Assembly: GCF_002160955.1 (NCBI RefSeq)
Contig: NZ_NFLN01000016.1
Coordinates: 1-61,667, forward strand
DNA from: Gemmiger sp. An120
GTDB taxonomy: Bacteria > Bacillota > Clostridia > Oscillospirales > Ruminococcaceae
Direction of reading: 5' to 3'
DNA length: 61,667 bases
Shown here one piece after another: positions 16,498 through 24,936 of the stretch. The notes beneath the pieces were generated by a model. The model had not been told where the DNA came from. It made no database searches and saw only the letters and a list, made by a program, of their open reading frames with translations. Both the position numbers and the translations under genes were made by a program. Positions within the stretch are counted from its first letter, which is position 1; every line of letters begins with the position of its first letter.

Positions 16498-16688
16498 CGG
16501 GATCGCTCCTTTCTTTCGATAGTCAGCGTTTCCGGCTCCCTTGAGCCTTTCCCTTTCGCTGTCTGTCTTTCTTTGTCTATATTATATGCGGTGCAGGGGG
16601 GAAAATCCATTGACAAACTACATGGAAAAAACGCCCAAAGTTTGTACAAATGTTGTCTTGAAATAGGTATGACTTTTGCGGTACAATG

Positions 16689-16723
16689 AAAAAGGTGGGT
16701 CGCCATATGCGATCCACCTTTTT
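16689..16723 (-). terminator. Terminator of the argS operon
   Basis: Stem AAGGTGG(A)TCGC with GCGA(C)CCACCTT around CATAT, one mismatch, followed by a U run on the minus strand, 40 bases after the argS stop. Confidence 0.85.
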
Positions 16724-16762
16724 GTATGCCCGCGCCGGGTTACCGGGGCGGGTTTTGTGTTA

Positions 16763-18550
16763 TTACATCTGCTCGGGCACGGTGATCTTGAACATGGTCA
16801 GCACGTTGAAGATGACCTGCTTCACCGCCAGGCACAGGGCGATGCGGGCCTGCCGGGTGGCGGGCTCGGCGTCCAGGATGCGGCAGCTGTTGTAGAACTT
16901 GTGGAAGCTGCCGGCCAGGTCGATCACATACCGGGTGATGCGGGCCGGGTCGTAGTTCTTGGCCGCGCCCACGATCTCGGCGGGGAAGGCGCCCACCGCG
17001 CGGATCAGATCCCGCTCGGCTTCTTCCGGCCAGGTGTAGCCCGCCCAGGCGTGGATGCCCTCGTACTCGATGCCGGCGGCGGCCAGCTTCTTCAGGATGG
17101 AGCAGATACGGGCGTGGGCGTACTGCACATAGTACACCGGGTTGTCGCTGTCCTCCTTGACGGCCAGATCCAGGTCAAACTCCACCTGGCTGCCCGCCTC
17201 CCGCATATTGAAGAAGAAGCGGGCGCTGTCGATGGGCACCTCGTCCAGCAGGTCGGTCAGGGTGATGGCCTTGCCGGTGCGCTTGCTCATCCGAACAGGC
17301 TGGCCGTCCCGCACCAGCTTGACCAGCTGCATCAGCACCACGTCCAGCTTGGTGCCGTCCAGGCCTACCGCGTCCATGGCGCCCTTCATCCGGGCCACGT
17401 GGCCGTGATGGTCCGCGCCCCACACGTCGATGGCCTTGTCAAAGCCACGCACCGCCAGCTTGTTGTAATGGTAGGCGATGTCGGCGGCAAAGTAGGTGGG
17501 GATGCCGTTGGCACGCACCAGCACCTCGTCCTTGGCCTCGTCCTCGTCCTTGCGCTTGTTGGCCGCGCCGTACTTCTCGCTGAACTGGGCGCTGCGGTAC
17601 ATGATGGCGCCGTCCTCCGCCTTGTAGCAGGCGCCGCTGGCCAGCAGTTTGTCCACCACGGCCTGCACCGCGCCGCTGTCGTGCAGGGTGCTCTCCCGGA
17701 ACCACACGTCGTAGGCGATCCGGTATTTGGCCAGATCCCGCTCCAGCCCGGCGATGTTCTTGGGCAGGGCAAAGTCGATCAGGGCCTGCTTGCGGGCCTC
17801 TTCGTCGGCGGTCATCCACTTGTCGCCTTCCTGATCCGCAAAAGCCCGGGCCAGAACCTTGATGTCCTCGCCCTGGTAGCAGTCCTCCGGCAGGGGCGCG
17901 GCCTCCTCGCCCACAAAGATCTGCTGGTAGCGCACGCTCAGGCTCTTGCCGAACTTCTGGATCTGGTTGCCCGCGTCGTTCACGTAGAACTCACGGGTCA
18001 CATCGCAGCCGGCCCAGTCCAGCACCGCGGCCAGGCAGTCACCCAGCGCGCCGCCCCGGGCATTGCCCAGGTGCATGGGGCCGGTGGGGTTGGCGGAAAC
18101 AAACTCCACGTTCACCTTCTGGCCCTTGCCCCAGTCGGTGCGGCCGTACTCTTCGTTCAGGGTAGCGGCGTAGACGGTGCCGGTGTAGGGCCCGGTGCTC
18201 AGGTACACGTTCAAAAAGCCGGGGCCGGCGATCTCCACCCGGTCCACGGGGCTGTCCGTCAGGTCGGGCAGATGGGCCAGGATGGTCTCCGCAATCTGGC
18301 GGGGGGCCTTCTTGAACACCCGGGCGCCGGCCATGGCCAGGTTGCAGGCCACGTCGCCGTTCTTCGGGTCGGCGGGAATCTCCACGATGAAGTCCGGCAG
18401 TTCCACCTGGGGCAGGTCGCCTGCCGCCATGGCGGCCTGGGCGGCCTGGGTCAGCAGGGCCCGGGCCTCGTCCAGGCTGGCCTGGCGGGGGTTGTAGTTC
18501 TTGTAGGTCTCTTTCATCTCGGCAATCAGTTCATCGTACTGCTTCTCCAC
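16763..18550 (-). CDS. argS: Arginyl-tRNA synthetase
   Basis: Charges tRNA-Arg. 595 residues, class I synthetase: N-terminal Arg-tRNA additional domain (about 20-115, ending VEIAGPGFLNVYLS), VEFVSANPTGPMHLGNARGGALGD with the HIGH-equivalent HLGN near 142, REFYVNDAGNQIQKFG near 170, the KMSKS-equivalent MSKRTGKA near 400, and a C-terminal DALR anticodon-binding domain (HARICSILKKLAAAGIEYEG ... SFHKFYNSCRIL). Last gene of ddl-murI-DUF1934-argS. AAAGAGAGGAAA precedes the ATG. Confidence 0.98.
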   Translation of the reverse strand: MEKQYDELIAEMKETYKNYNPRQASLDEARALLTQAAQAAMAAGDLPQVELPDFIVEIPADPKNGDVACNLAMAGARVFKKAPRQIAETILAHLPDLTDSPVDRVEIAGPGFLNVYLSTGPYTGTVYAATLNEEYGRTDWGKGQKVNVEFVSANPTGPMHLGNARGGALGDCLAAVLDWAGCDVTREFYVNDAGNQIQKFGKSLSVRYQQIFVGEEAAPLPEDCYQGEDIKVLARAFADQEGDKWMTADEEARKQALIDFALPKNIAGLERDLAKYRIAYDVWFRESTLHDSGAVQAVVDKLLASGACYKAEDGAIMYRSAQFSEKYGAANKRKDEDEAKDEVLVRANGIPTYFAADIAYHYNKLAVRGFDKAIDVWGADHHGHVARMKGAMDAVGLDGTKLDVVLMQLVKLVRDGQPVRMSKRTGKAITLTDLLDEVPIDSARFFFNMREAGSQVEFDLDLAVKEDSDNPVYYVQYAHARICSILKKLAAAGIEYEGIHAWAGYTWPEEAERDLIRAVGAFPAEIVGAAKNYDPARITRYVIDLAGSFHKFYNSCRILDAEPATRQARIALCLAVKQVIFNVLTMFKITVPEQM

Positions 18551-18590
18551 GTTTCATTTCCTCTCTTTATATGATTTGGTATATTCCTGT

Positions 18591-19028
18591 TCACTGGGGC
18601 GGGACCGGCTGCACCGTGATGTGCACCAGGTTCCGGCTCACCAGGCCGTTCAGTTCGGTGTCCAGGGTGTAGCTGAACCGTACCTCGCCGCCGTCCTCGG
18701 TCAGATGGCTTTCAATTTCATCGGCGGCCACCCCCAGGCTCATGGCGCCATAGGCGGTTTCATAGTGGCAGATGTGCCGCACGCCCTTTTCTATCACCAG
18801 CTGGCTGGAGGTCTTGCCGTACCGCATCATGCTCACCCGCCGCTGGTCCCGGTTTACCCGCACCACGGTAGTGCAGCCTTCGTAGCCGGTGGCCTCTGTT
18901 TCTTTATAGGTAATATAGAAGCTGCCCTCCCGGCAGACAAAGCTGCCCCGGGTCATCAGCTCCACGCTGTCCCGGTCGTCGTCCTGTTCCATCACCCCGT
19001 GGATCCGGATCAGATACTCCTCGCGCAT
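18591..19028 (-). CDS. DUF1934 (YwiB-like) beta-barrel protein
   Basis: 145 residues beginning MREEYLIRIHGVMEQDDDRDSVELMTRGSF, with GSFYITYKETEATGYEGCTTVVRV and VIEKGVRHICHYETAYGAMSLGVAADEIE, the pattern of DUF1934. B. subtilis YwiB sits next to argS as here, so the pairing is conserved; function unknown. The ATG at 19,028 follows AAAGGAAC; an upstream start would overlap murI. Predicted cytoplasmic, all-beta. Confidence 0.88.
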   Translation of the reverse strand: MREEYLIRIHGVMEQDDDRDSVELMTRGSFVCREGSFYITYKETEATGYEGCTTVVRVNRDQRRVSMMRYGKTSSQLVIEKGVRHICHYETAYGAMSLGVAADEIESHLTEDGGEVRFSYTLDTELNGLVSRNLVHITVQPVPPQ

Positions 19029-19063
19029 GCTCGTTCCTTTCTTTTGTCTCTCCTGTGCGTGGG

Positions 19064-19873
19064 TCAATAGGTCTCAATGGGGATCTGCTCCACCGGCCCG
19101 CCGGCGTATTCCCCCAAAAACAGATCCGCCACCTGGCGGAACTGCTCCACCGCGTCGCTCACAAAATAACGGGCGGTGCCGCCTGTGCCGTTCAGCAGTT
19201 CCAGCTGTTCCAGCGCGTCCTTTACCGCGTCGGCGGTCTCCCGGCCCGGGTCGATCAGGGCCACGTCCGGGCCCATCACCATTCGGATGGTGCCGGTCAG
19301 CAGGGGATAGTGGGTGCAGCCCAGGATCAGGGTATCCACCCCCGCGTCCCGCAATTCGTCCAGATACTGGTGGGCGATGGCCAGCGCAACCGGGTCGCCG
19401 GGGGTCACGTAGCCGTTCTCCACCAGCGGCACAAACATGGGGCAGGCCTTGGCCCGCACCTCCAGGCGGCTGTCCAGCTGGGCCAGCACCGCCGCGAAGC
19501 TGCCGCTGCGCACGGTGGCCGCGGTGCCGATCACCCCGATCCGGCCGCTGCGGGTGGCCGCTGCCGCCGCCCGGGCGGTGGCCCCCACCACCCCGGTATA
19601 GGGCACCGGCAGCTTGGCGGCCTCCTCGGTGGGGTAGACGCTGCTCACGGTGCCGCAGGCGGCCATGATGAACTTCACGTCCTGGGTCAGCAGAAACCGC
19701 ACATCCTGGCGGGCATACTGCAGAATGGTGTCCCGCCCGCGGGTGCCGTAGGGAACCCGGCCGGTGTCCCCGAAATACACAATGTCCTCCCCGGGCAGGA
19801 TGCGGCGCAGCTCCCGCACGGCGGTCAGGCCGCCCAGCCCGGAGTCAAATACCCCGATGGGCCGCTTATCCAT
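19064..19873 (-). CDS. murI: Glutamate racemase
   Basis: Makes D-glutamate for peptidoglycan. 269 residues: IGVFDSGLGGLTAVRELRRILP start, YFGDTGRVPYGTR, the first catalytic Cys in MAACGTVSS near 72 and the second in ILGCTHYPLL near 182. In most MurI the first motif is CNT; here Asn is replaced by Gly, so substrate carboxylate contacts may differ. The ATG overlaps the 3' end of ddl by 8 bases, giving coupled expression of two peptidoglycan precursor enzymes. Confidence 0.95.
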   Translation of the reverse strand: MDKRPIGVFDSGLGGLTAVRELRRILPGEDIVYFGDTGRVPYGTRGRDTILQYARQDVRFLLTQDVKFIMAACGTVSSVYPTEEAAKLPVPYTGVVGATARAAAAATRSGRIGVIGTAATVRSGSFAAVLAQLDSRLEVRAKACPMFVPLVENGYVTPGDPVALAIAHQYLDELRDAGVDTLILGCTHYPLLTGTIRMVMGPDVALIDPGRETADAVKDALEQLELLNGTGGTARYFVSDAVEQFRQVADLFLGEYAGGPVEQIPIETY

Positions 19874-20945
19874 GGCGGCCCTCCCCCCGCTGCACCGCCA
19901 GGGCGATCAGCCGGTCCAGCAGACGGGGCAGCGGAGTGCCCGCCTCCTCCATGAGTTTGGGATACATGCTGATGGCGGTGAAGCCGGGCAGGGTGTTCAG
20001 CTCGTTGCAGAGCACCTCGCCGGTGGACCGCTCCACAAAGAAATCCGCCCGGGCCAGACCGGTGCAGCCCAGCACCCGGTAGGCTTTTTCCGCCCAGCCG
20101 CGCACCTCCTGCTGTTTGGCCTCGCTCAGGCGGGCCGGGATGGCGGTGCGGCTGGTACCGCTGACATACTTGTCGTCGTAGGTGTAGAACTCGGCGCTGG
20201 CCAGGATCTCGCCGGGGGTGGTGGCGCAGACCGTATCGTTGCCGATCACGGCGCATTCCACCTCCTGCCCGTCCACGAACCGCTCGAACACCACCTTGTC
20301 GTCCTCGGCCAGGGCGGTGGCTACGGCGGCTTTCAGCTGGGCGGCGTCGGCAGCCTTGCTGATGCCCACGCTGCTGCCCGCGTTGGCCGGCTTTACAAAG
20401 ATGGGGTAGGGCAGGCGGCCCTCCACCCGGGCGCGCAGGGCTTCAAAGTCGGCGCATTCCACCCGGCCGGCCCAGAGCCATTCGCACCGGGGCACCCCCG
20501 CCGCGTCCAGCAGGGTGTTGGCCACCGCCTTGTCCATGCAGACCGCGCTGGACAGCACGCCGCAGCCCACGTAGGGCAGCCCGGCCAGCTCCAGCAGGCC
20601 CTGGACGGTGCCGTCCTCGCCGTTCTTGCCGTGCAGCGCCGGGAACACCACGTCCACCGGCAGGGGCTTCACGCCGCCCTGCTCAAACAGCAGGAAACCG
20701 CCGTCCGCCCGGCTGGGGCTCAGGGTGCAGGGGATCTTGTCGGGGCTCTGGCGCCAGCGGCCGTCCGCGATCTGGTCGTAGGGCAGCGGGCAATAGAACC
20801 AGTCGCCCCCGCGGGTGATGCCGATGGGATAGATCTCGTATTTTTCCTCGTCCAGGCCGTCCAGAATGGTGGCGGCGCTCTTCCAGCTGACCTCGTGCTC
20901 GCTGGAAACGCCGCCGAACAGGACGGCGACACGCTGTTTGTTCAT
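19866..20945 (-). CDS. ddl: D-alanine--D-alanine ligase
   Basis: Makes the D-Ala-D-Ala dipeptide of peptidoglycan. 359-residue ATP-grasp enzyme: VAVLFGGVSSEHEVSWKSA start, PVDVVFPALHGKNGEDGTVQG, PIFVKPANAGSSVGISKA (ATP-binding), TGLARADFFVE and VLCNELNTLPGFTAISMYPKL (metal-binding Glu/Asn). Length is normal. The Shine-Dalgarno is poor: an AAGG about 15 bases upstream. First gene of the ddl-murI-DUF1934-argS operon. A TATGAT box on the minus strand near 21,040 may be its -10. Confidence 0.96.
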   Translation of the reverse strand: MNKQRVAVLFGGVSSEHEVSWKSAATILDGLDEEKYEIYPIGITRGGDWFYCPLPYDQIADGRWRQSPDKIPCTLSPSRADGGFLLFEQGGVKPLPVDVVFPALHGKNGEDGTVQGLLELAGLPYVGCGVLSSAVCMDKAVANTLLDAAGVPRCEWLWAGRVECADFEALRARVEGRLPYPIFVKPANAGSSVGISKAADAAQLKAAVATALAEDDKVVFERFVDGQEVECAVIGNDTVCATTPGEILASAEFYTYDDKYVSGTSRTAIPARLSEAKQQEVRGWAEKAYRVLGCTGLARADFFVERSTGEVLCNELNTLPGFTAISMYPKLMEEAGTPLPRLLDRLIALAVQRGEGRHG

Positions 20946-21123
20946 AGCTGCAAAACCTGCCTTCTCTTAAGCGGCATACCGCCGCGTGATCCCCGCACCC
21001 GGCCGGGCGCGGGAGAACTTTATACATAGGTATCCATATCATAGCACAAAAATACCGGCATTTCTACCTTTGCGGGCAATTTTGCCCCGGGCGAAAAACC
21101 GGGAATTTCTGCCCCCGCGCCCC

Positions 21124-21152
21124 TTGACGCGGCCCGGTACTTGTGGTATTAT
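21124..21152 (+). promoter_or_regulatory. Promoter of rpmG-secE-nusG
   Basis: TTGACG (21,124-21,129), 17-bp spacer, TATTAT (21,147-21,152). A ~100-base leader follows. Confidence 0.75.
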
Positions 21153-21259
21153 GGTAGCACCTCTTTTGCGGGTTTATTTTTTTTGTGCCCATTTTTAGGT
21201 ACAGCCCGCATGTTTGAGGGAGGCTTAATAAACCGTTATAATGGAGGTGCCGAAGACAA

Positions 21260-21409
21260 ATGCGAGTGAAGATCACCCTGGCCTGCACGGAGTGCAAGCA
21301 GCGCAACTACAACACCATGAAGAACAAGAAGAACAGCCCTGACCGGCTCGAGATGAAAAAGTATTGCCGCTTCTGCAAAAAGCATACTGTCCATCGCGAG
21401 ACCAAGTAA
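21260..21409 (+). CDS. rpmG: 50S ribosomal protein L33
   Basis: 49 residues, [19 protein letters not shown] to HTVHRETK, with two zinc-binding pairs CTEC and CRFC, so the zinc-dependent (C+) form of L33. Start ATG at 21,260 with GGAGG 14 bases upstream. Followed 17 bases later by secE. The rpmG-secE-nusG order is standard in Firmicutes. Confidence 0.95.
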   Translation: MRVKITLACTECKQRNYNTMKNKKNSPDRLEMKKYCRFCKKHTVHRETK

Positions 21410-21426
21410 GAAAGGCGGAGCGAATT

Positions 21427-21660
21427 ATGGCACAGAACACTGGCAAAAAGCCCGGCTTTTTTGCCCGGGTCAAAGGCTTTTTCAAAGGCATCGCCAAGTT
21501 CTTCCGCGACACTGCCAGCGAGATGAAGAAGGTTGTGTGGCCCAGCCGCAAGCAGGTCATCAACAACACCGTCGTCGTAATCGTGGTGGTGGCGGTGTGC
21601 ACCGTCTGCGTGCTGCTGCTGGACATGCTGTTCCGCGGCGTGCTGGGCGTGCTGATGTGA
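21427..21660 (+). CDS. secE: Preprotein translocase subunit SecE
   Basis: 77-residue single-membrane-span subunit of the SecYEG channel. An amphipathic N-terminal helix (FKGIAKFFRDTASEMKKVVWPSRKQV) with the conserved KKVVWPSR is followed by one transmembrane helix (about 50-75). The ATG at 21,427 follows AAAGGCGGAG; longer upstream frames overlap rpmG. Confidence 0.96.
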   Translation: MAQNTGKKPGFFARVKGFFKGIAKFFRDTASEMKKVVWPSRKQVINNTVVVIVVVAVCTVCVLLLDMLFRGVLGVLM

Positions 21661-21700
21661 GCCGTTCGCCCATCTGACTTGCGATTGCGGAGGTGACGTC

Positions 21701-22222
21701 ATGGCAGAACAGGCGATGTGGTATGTAGTGCATACCTATTCCGGTTACGAAAACAAGGTGGCGCAGGACCTTTCCACCATGGTGGAGAACCGCCGCCTGC
21801 AGGATTTGATCAGCGAGGTGCGTATCCCCGTGGAGGTCGTGCCCGAGATCAAGGACGGCAAAGAGCGTATGGTGGAGCACAAGCTCTTCCCCGGTTATGT
21901 CCTGGTCAAGATGGTCATGACCGATGAGAGCTGGTACATCGTGCGCAACACCCGCGGGGTCACCGGCTTCGTGGGCACGTCCACCAAGCCCATCCCCCTG
22001 ACTCAGGAGGAAGTGGACCGGCTGGGCGTGGAGAGCGCCAGCGAAATCAGCGTGGACTATGAGCAGGGCGACAATGTGGAGATCACCGCCGGGCCTCTGG
22101 AAGGCTTTGTGGGCGTGGTGGAATCCATCGACCTGGAAAAACGCCTGGTCAAGGTAAAGGTTTCCATGTTCGGCCGCGATACCTCGGCAGAGCTGGAACT
22201 GAGCCAGGCCAAACCCGTGTGA
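21701..22222 (+). CDS. nusG: Transcription termination/antitermination factor NusG
   Basis: 173 residues with an N-terminal NGN domain (WYVVHTYSGYENKVAQDL ... HKLFPGYVLVKMVMTDESWYIVRNTRGVTGFVG) that binds RNA polymerase and a C-terminal KOW domain (DNVEITAGPLEGFVGVVESIDLEKRLVKVKVSMFGR) that binds S10/NusE or Rho. Normal length. GCGGAGGTG precedes the ATG. Confidence 0.98.
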   Translation: MAEQAMWYVVHTYSGYENKVAQDLSTMVENRRLQDLISEVRIPVEVVPEIKDGKERMVEHKLFPGYVLVKMVMTDESWYIVRNTRGVTGFVGTSTKPIPLTQEEVDRLGVESASEISVDYEQGDNVEITAGPLEGFVGVVESIDLEKRLVKVKVSMFGRDTSAELELSQAKPV

Positions 22223-22250
22223 CCGCTAGCCGGCCACAAAACGCAATGGT

Positions 22251-22273
22251 AAAAACCGCCAGGCGCGGTTTTT
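22251..22273 (+). terminator. Terminator between nusG and rplK
   Basis: AAAAACCGC (22,251-22,259) with GCGGTTTTT (22,265-22,273), loop CAGGC. Partly separates nusG from the ribosomal genes. I see no strong promoter between it and rplK, so read-through or attenuation is likely. Confidence 0.75.
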
Positions 22274-22299
22274 ATAGGGCGCGGCGGCGAGCCGTGCCC

Positions 22300-22335
22300 G
22301 TGGGAGGGCCGTGACCCGGCCCGCTAACTTACCAC
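22300..22335 (+). promoter_or_regulatory. Candidate L1-binding leader element before rplK
   Basis: GTGG-GA-GGGCC pairs as GTGG/CCAC (22,300 and about 22,332) and GGGCC/GGCCC with asymmetric bulges (GA; GCTAACTTA). The same architecture with altered pairs stands before rplA. L1 represses its own operon in many bacteria by binding an mRNA mimic of its rRNA site; the assignment here is inference from position and repetition. Confidence 0.45.
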
Positions 22336-22356
22336 AAATTTTGGAGGTGCATTATT

Positions 22357-22782
22357 ATGGCGCAGAAAGTTATTGGCTATATCAAGCTGCAGATCCCCGC
22401 CGGCAAGGCGACTCCGGCTCCCCCGGTAGGTCCCGCCCTGGGCCAGCACGGCGTGAACATCATGGCGTTCACCAAGGAGTTCAACGAGCGTACCCAGAAG
22501 GATATGGGCTACATCATCCCCGTGGTCATCACCGTCTACGCGGACCATTCCTTCAGCTTCGTCACCAAGACTCCTCCGGCCCCGGTCCTGATCAAGAAGG
22601 CCTGCGGCATCGAGAGCGGTTCCGGTGTGCCCAACAAGACCAAGGTTGCCACCATCACCCGCGCTCAGCTGGAAGAGATCGCCAAGACCAAGATGCCCGA
22701 CCTGAACGCCGGCAGCCTGGAGACCGCGATCAGCATGATCGCCGGCACCTGCCGCAGCATGGGCGTCACCGTAGTGGACTGA
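22357..22782 (+). CDS. rplK: 50S ribosomal protein L11
   Basis: 141 residues, [38 protein letters not shown] start (L11 N-terminal domain), rRNA-binding C-terminal domain with [33 protein letters not shown] and [10 protein letters not shown]. Binds the GTPase-associated centre of 23S rRNA. GGAGGTG precedes the ATG. Confidence 0.98.
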   Translation: MAQKVIGYIKLQIPAGKATPAPPVGPALGQHGVNIMAFTKEFNERTQKDMGYIIPVVITVYADHSFSFVTKTPPAPVLIKKACGIESGSGVPNKTKVATITRAQLEEIAKTKMPDLNAGSLETAISMIAGTCRSMGVTVVD

Positions 22783-22831
22783 TTCCCGGCGATCCCGTAA
22801 GCGGGCGGGCCGCAGCGCCTGCCCCCATAAC

Positions 22832-22858
22832 GTGGGAGGGCCATACGCCCGATACCAC
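22832..22858 (+). promoter_or_regulatory. Candidate L1-binding leader element before rplA
   Basis: GTGG-GA-GGGC (from 22,832) pairs as GTGG/CCAC (22,855-22,858) and GGGC/GCCC, with the same GA bulge as the element before rplK. Lies 22 bases before the rplA start. Confidence 0.45.
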
Positions 22859-22880
22859 CACATTAGGAGGATAGATAGCC

Positions 22881-23576
<696 letters not shown>

Positions 23577-23593
23577 TTTCTTCAGCAAAACCC

Positions 23594-23622
23594 TTGACAA
23601 ACCGCCTTTTGCGCGGTATAAT
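23594..23622 (+). promoter_or_regulatory. Promoter of rplJ-rplL
   Basis: Consensus TTGACA (23,594-23,599), 17-bp spacer, consensus TATAAT (23,617-23,622). The best promoter in the window, as expected for L10-L7/L12 genes. Confidence 0.92.
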
Positions 23623-23627
23623 ACTCA

Positions 23628-23757
23628 TGCTGTTTTTAAGACAGCAGGTGCAATCCGCATAAAAGGGCCCTGCCCTTGCCTGCCGAGAAACGCGCATCAG
23701 GCTTGTTTACAAGTGTGTTATGCCACCTTCTCGCAGTGCGGGAGGGTGGCTTTTATG
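23628..23757 (+). promoter_or_regulatory. L10 leader with attenuator hairpin
   Basis: The ~165-base leader has an early hairpin (CTGTTTTTAAGACAG, about 23,629-23,644), a central kink-turn-like segment, and an attenuator hairpin (GCCACC with GGTGGC, about 23,721-23,752) followed by TTTTATG. This matches the autoregulatory L10 leaders of Firmicutes, where L10(L12)4 binding favours the terminator. Boundaries are approximate. Confidence 0.7.
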
Positions 23758-23790
23758 TTGCCTAGTAAGTGTGAAACGAGGTGAAATCAA

Positions 23791-24303
23791 ATGCCCAGTG
23801 CAAAAATCCTGAGCGAGAAGCAGGCCTATGTGGCCGAGCTGAAAGAGAAGCTCGCGGCTTCCGTGGCCGGCGTGGTCGTGGACTACAAAGGCATCACCGT
23901 GGCCGACGATACCAAGATGCGTAAGGAGCTGCGCGAGGCTGGCGTTGAGTATGCTGTTGTCAAGAACACCATGCTGCGTCTGGCTCTGGCCGGCACCGAG
24001 CTGGAGGGCATGAGCAGCGTGCTGGAAGGCACCACCGCCATCGCCATCTCCAAGGAGGACCGCATCGCCCCCGCCCGTATCCTGTGCAAGTACGCCGATG
24101 CCGGCAAGGACAAGTTCAATGTCAAGGTCGGTTACATCGACGGCCAGCTGATGGACAAGGCCGAGGTTGAGGCTATTGCCAAGCTGCCCGGTCTGGAGGG
24201 TATGCTCTCCATGTTCGCCGGCGCCCTCACCAGCACCCTCAGCGGTCTGGCTGTGGCCATGCAGGCTTACGTGGACAAGTCCAGCGAGGAACCCGCCGCC
24301 TGA
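23791..24303 (+). CDS. rplJ: 50S ribosomal protein L10
   Basis: 170 residues: LSEKQAYVAELKEKLAASVAGVVVDYKGITVADDTKMRKELREAGVEYAVVKNTMLRLAL is the rRNA-binding domain; a C-terminal helix (MLSMFAGALTSTLSGLAVAMQAYVDK) binds L7/L12 dimers. GAGGTG precedes the ATG. Confidence 0.98.
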   Translation: MPSAKILSEKQAYVAELKEKLAASVAGVVVDYKGITVADDTKMRKELREAGVEYAVVKNTMLRLALAGTELEGMSSVLEGTTAIAISKEDRIAPARILCKYADAGKDKFNVKVGYIDGQLMDKAEVEAIAKLPGLEGMLSMFAGALTSTLSGLAVAMQAYVDKSSEEPAA

Positions 24304-24392
24304 TCGCCTGATCCGGCTGCACCCCGTCCGCCGCGCCGCCTGAGCGCGCCGGACCCCAAAAACAAAATTTAACTAAATTGGAGGTAAATACA

Positions 24393-24764
24393 ATGGCTTC
24401 TGAGAAAATCACCAAGATCATCGACGCCGTCAAAGAGCTGAGCGTTCTGGAGCTGAAAGAGCTGATCGACACCTACTGCGAGGAGTTCGGCGTGTCCGCC
24501 GTGGCCGCTGCTGCCGCTCCCGCTGCCGCTGCTGCTCCTGCTGCTGAGGAGAAGACCGAGTTTGACGTTATCCTGGCCGAGGTTGGCGCCAGCAAGATGA
24601 ACGTCATCAAGATCGTCAAGGAGATCACCGGCCTGGGCCTGAAGGACGCCAAGGACCTGGTTGACAACGCCCCGAAGCCCATCAAGGAGGGCGCTTCCAA
24701 GGCCGACGCCGAGGACATCAAGAAGAAGCTGGAAGAGGCTGGCGCCAAGGTCGAGCTGAAGTAA
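24393..24764 (+). CDS. rplL: 50S ribosomal protein L7/L12
   Basis: 123 residues: dimerisation domain (1-35), Ala-rich hinge (about 38-55), C-terminal factor-binding domain [48 protein letters not shown]. The ATG at 24,393 has GGAGG 10 bases upstream; an in-frame ATG at 24,378 would place the Shine-Dalgarno inside. The rpoB gene does not follow here; a terminator does. Confidence 0.98.
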   Translation: MASEKITKIIDAVKELSVLELKELIDTYCEEFGVSAVAAAAAPAAAAAPAAEEKTEFDVILAEVGASKMNVIKIVKEITGLGLKDAKDLVDNAPKPIKEGASKADAEDIKKKLEEAGAKVELK

Positions 24765-24817
24765 GTTCGTCCCTTGCACTGCCGCGTTTCGCGGCGCACC
24801 TGTTTTGCACAGTGTAT

Positions 24818-24852
24818 AAAGAGGCATGGCTCTACGGAGCCATGCCTCTTTT
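24818..24852 (+). terminator. Terminator after rplL
   Basis: 15-bp perfect stem (24,818-24,832 with 24,837-24,851), loop TACG, with a T-rich end; effective on both strands. Confidence 0.93.
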
Positions 24853-24876
24853 GCGTATCGGGGGTGCAGCGGCAGC

Positions 24877-24905
24877 TTGCCTGCGGCTGCCCGGAATCGT
24901 ATAAT
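24877..24905 (+). promoter_or_regulatory. Promoter of the gene at 24,937
   Basis: TTGCCT (24,877-24,882), 17-bp spacer, TATAAT (24,900-24,905). Confidence 0.7.
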
Positions 24906-24936
24906 CGAAGCAAAACCAAAGAAAGAGGGCGCGGCC

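Larger units (their letters stand above)
15291..16576 (-). ncRNA. Candidate large structured RNA or remnant element, no credible gene
   Basis: About 1.25 kb with visibly lower GC than its neighbours and no long frame with a convincing start. It runs from a TATAAT (-10) at 16,583-16,588 on the minus strand to the terminator at 15,291-15,323. I see a 5' nested hairpin (CAGCG/CGCTG around GGCTC/GAGCC, 16,524-16,561), three hairpins with the same TTCGGA/TCCGAA stem (15,696-15,715; 16,109-16,124; 16,217-16,231), and two more at 15,883-15,895 and 15,906-15,924. A motif TCCAATGTACTGAAC, with variants, occurs three times on this strand (ending 15,331, 15,965 and 16,482). The -35 box is weak. Alternatives: decayed mobile element or decayed gene. 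Confidence 0.4.

Noticed and set aside
16658-16723. Plus-strand TTGAAA - 18 bp - TACAAT promoter-like pair near 16,658-16,687
   Set aside because: It would read straight into the argS terminator hairpin within a few bases; no product possible.
16676-18574. 632-codon plus-strand open frame opposite argS
   Set aside because: Shadow of argS with no start signal or motifs.
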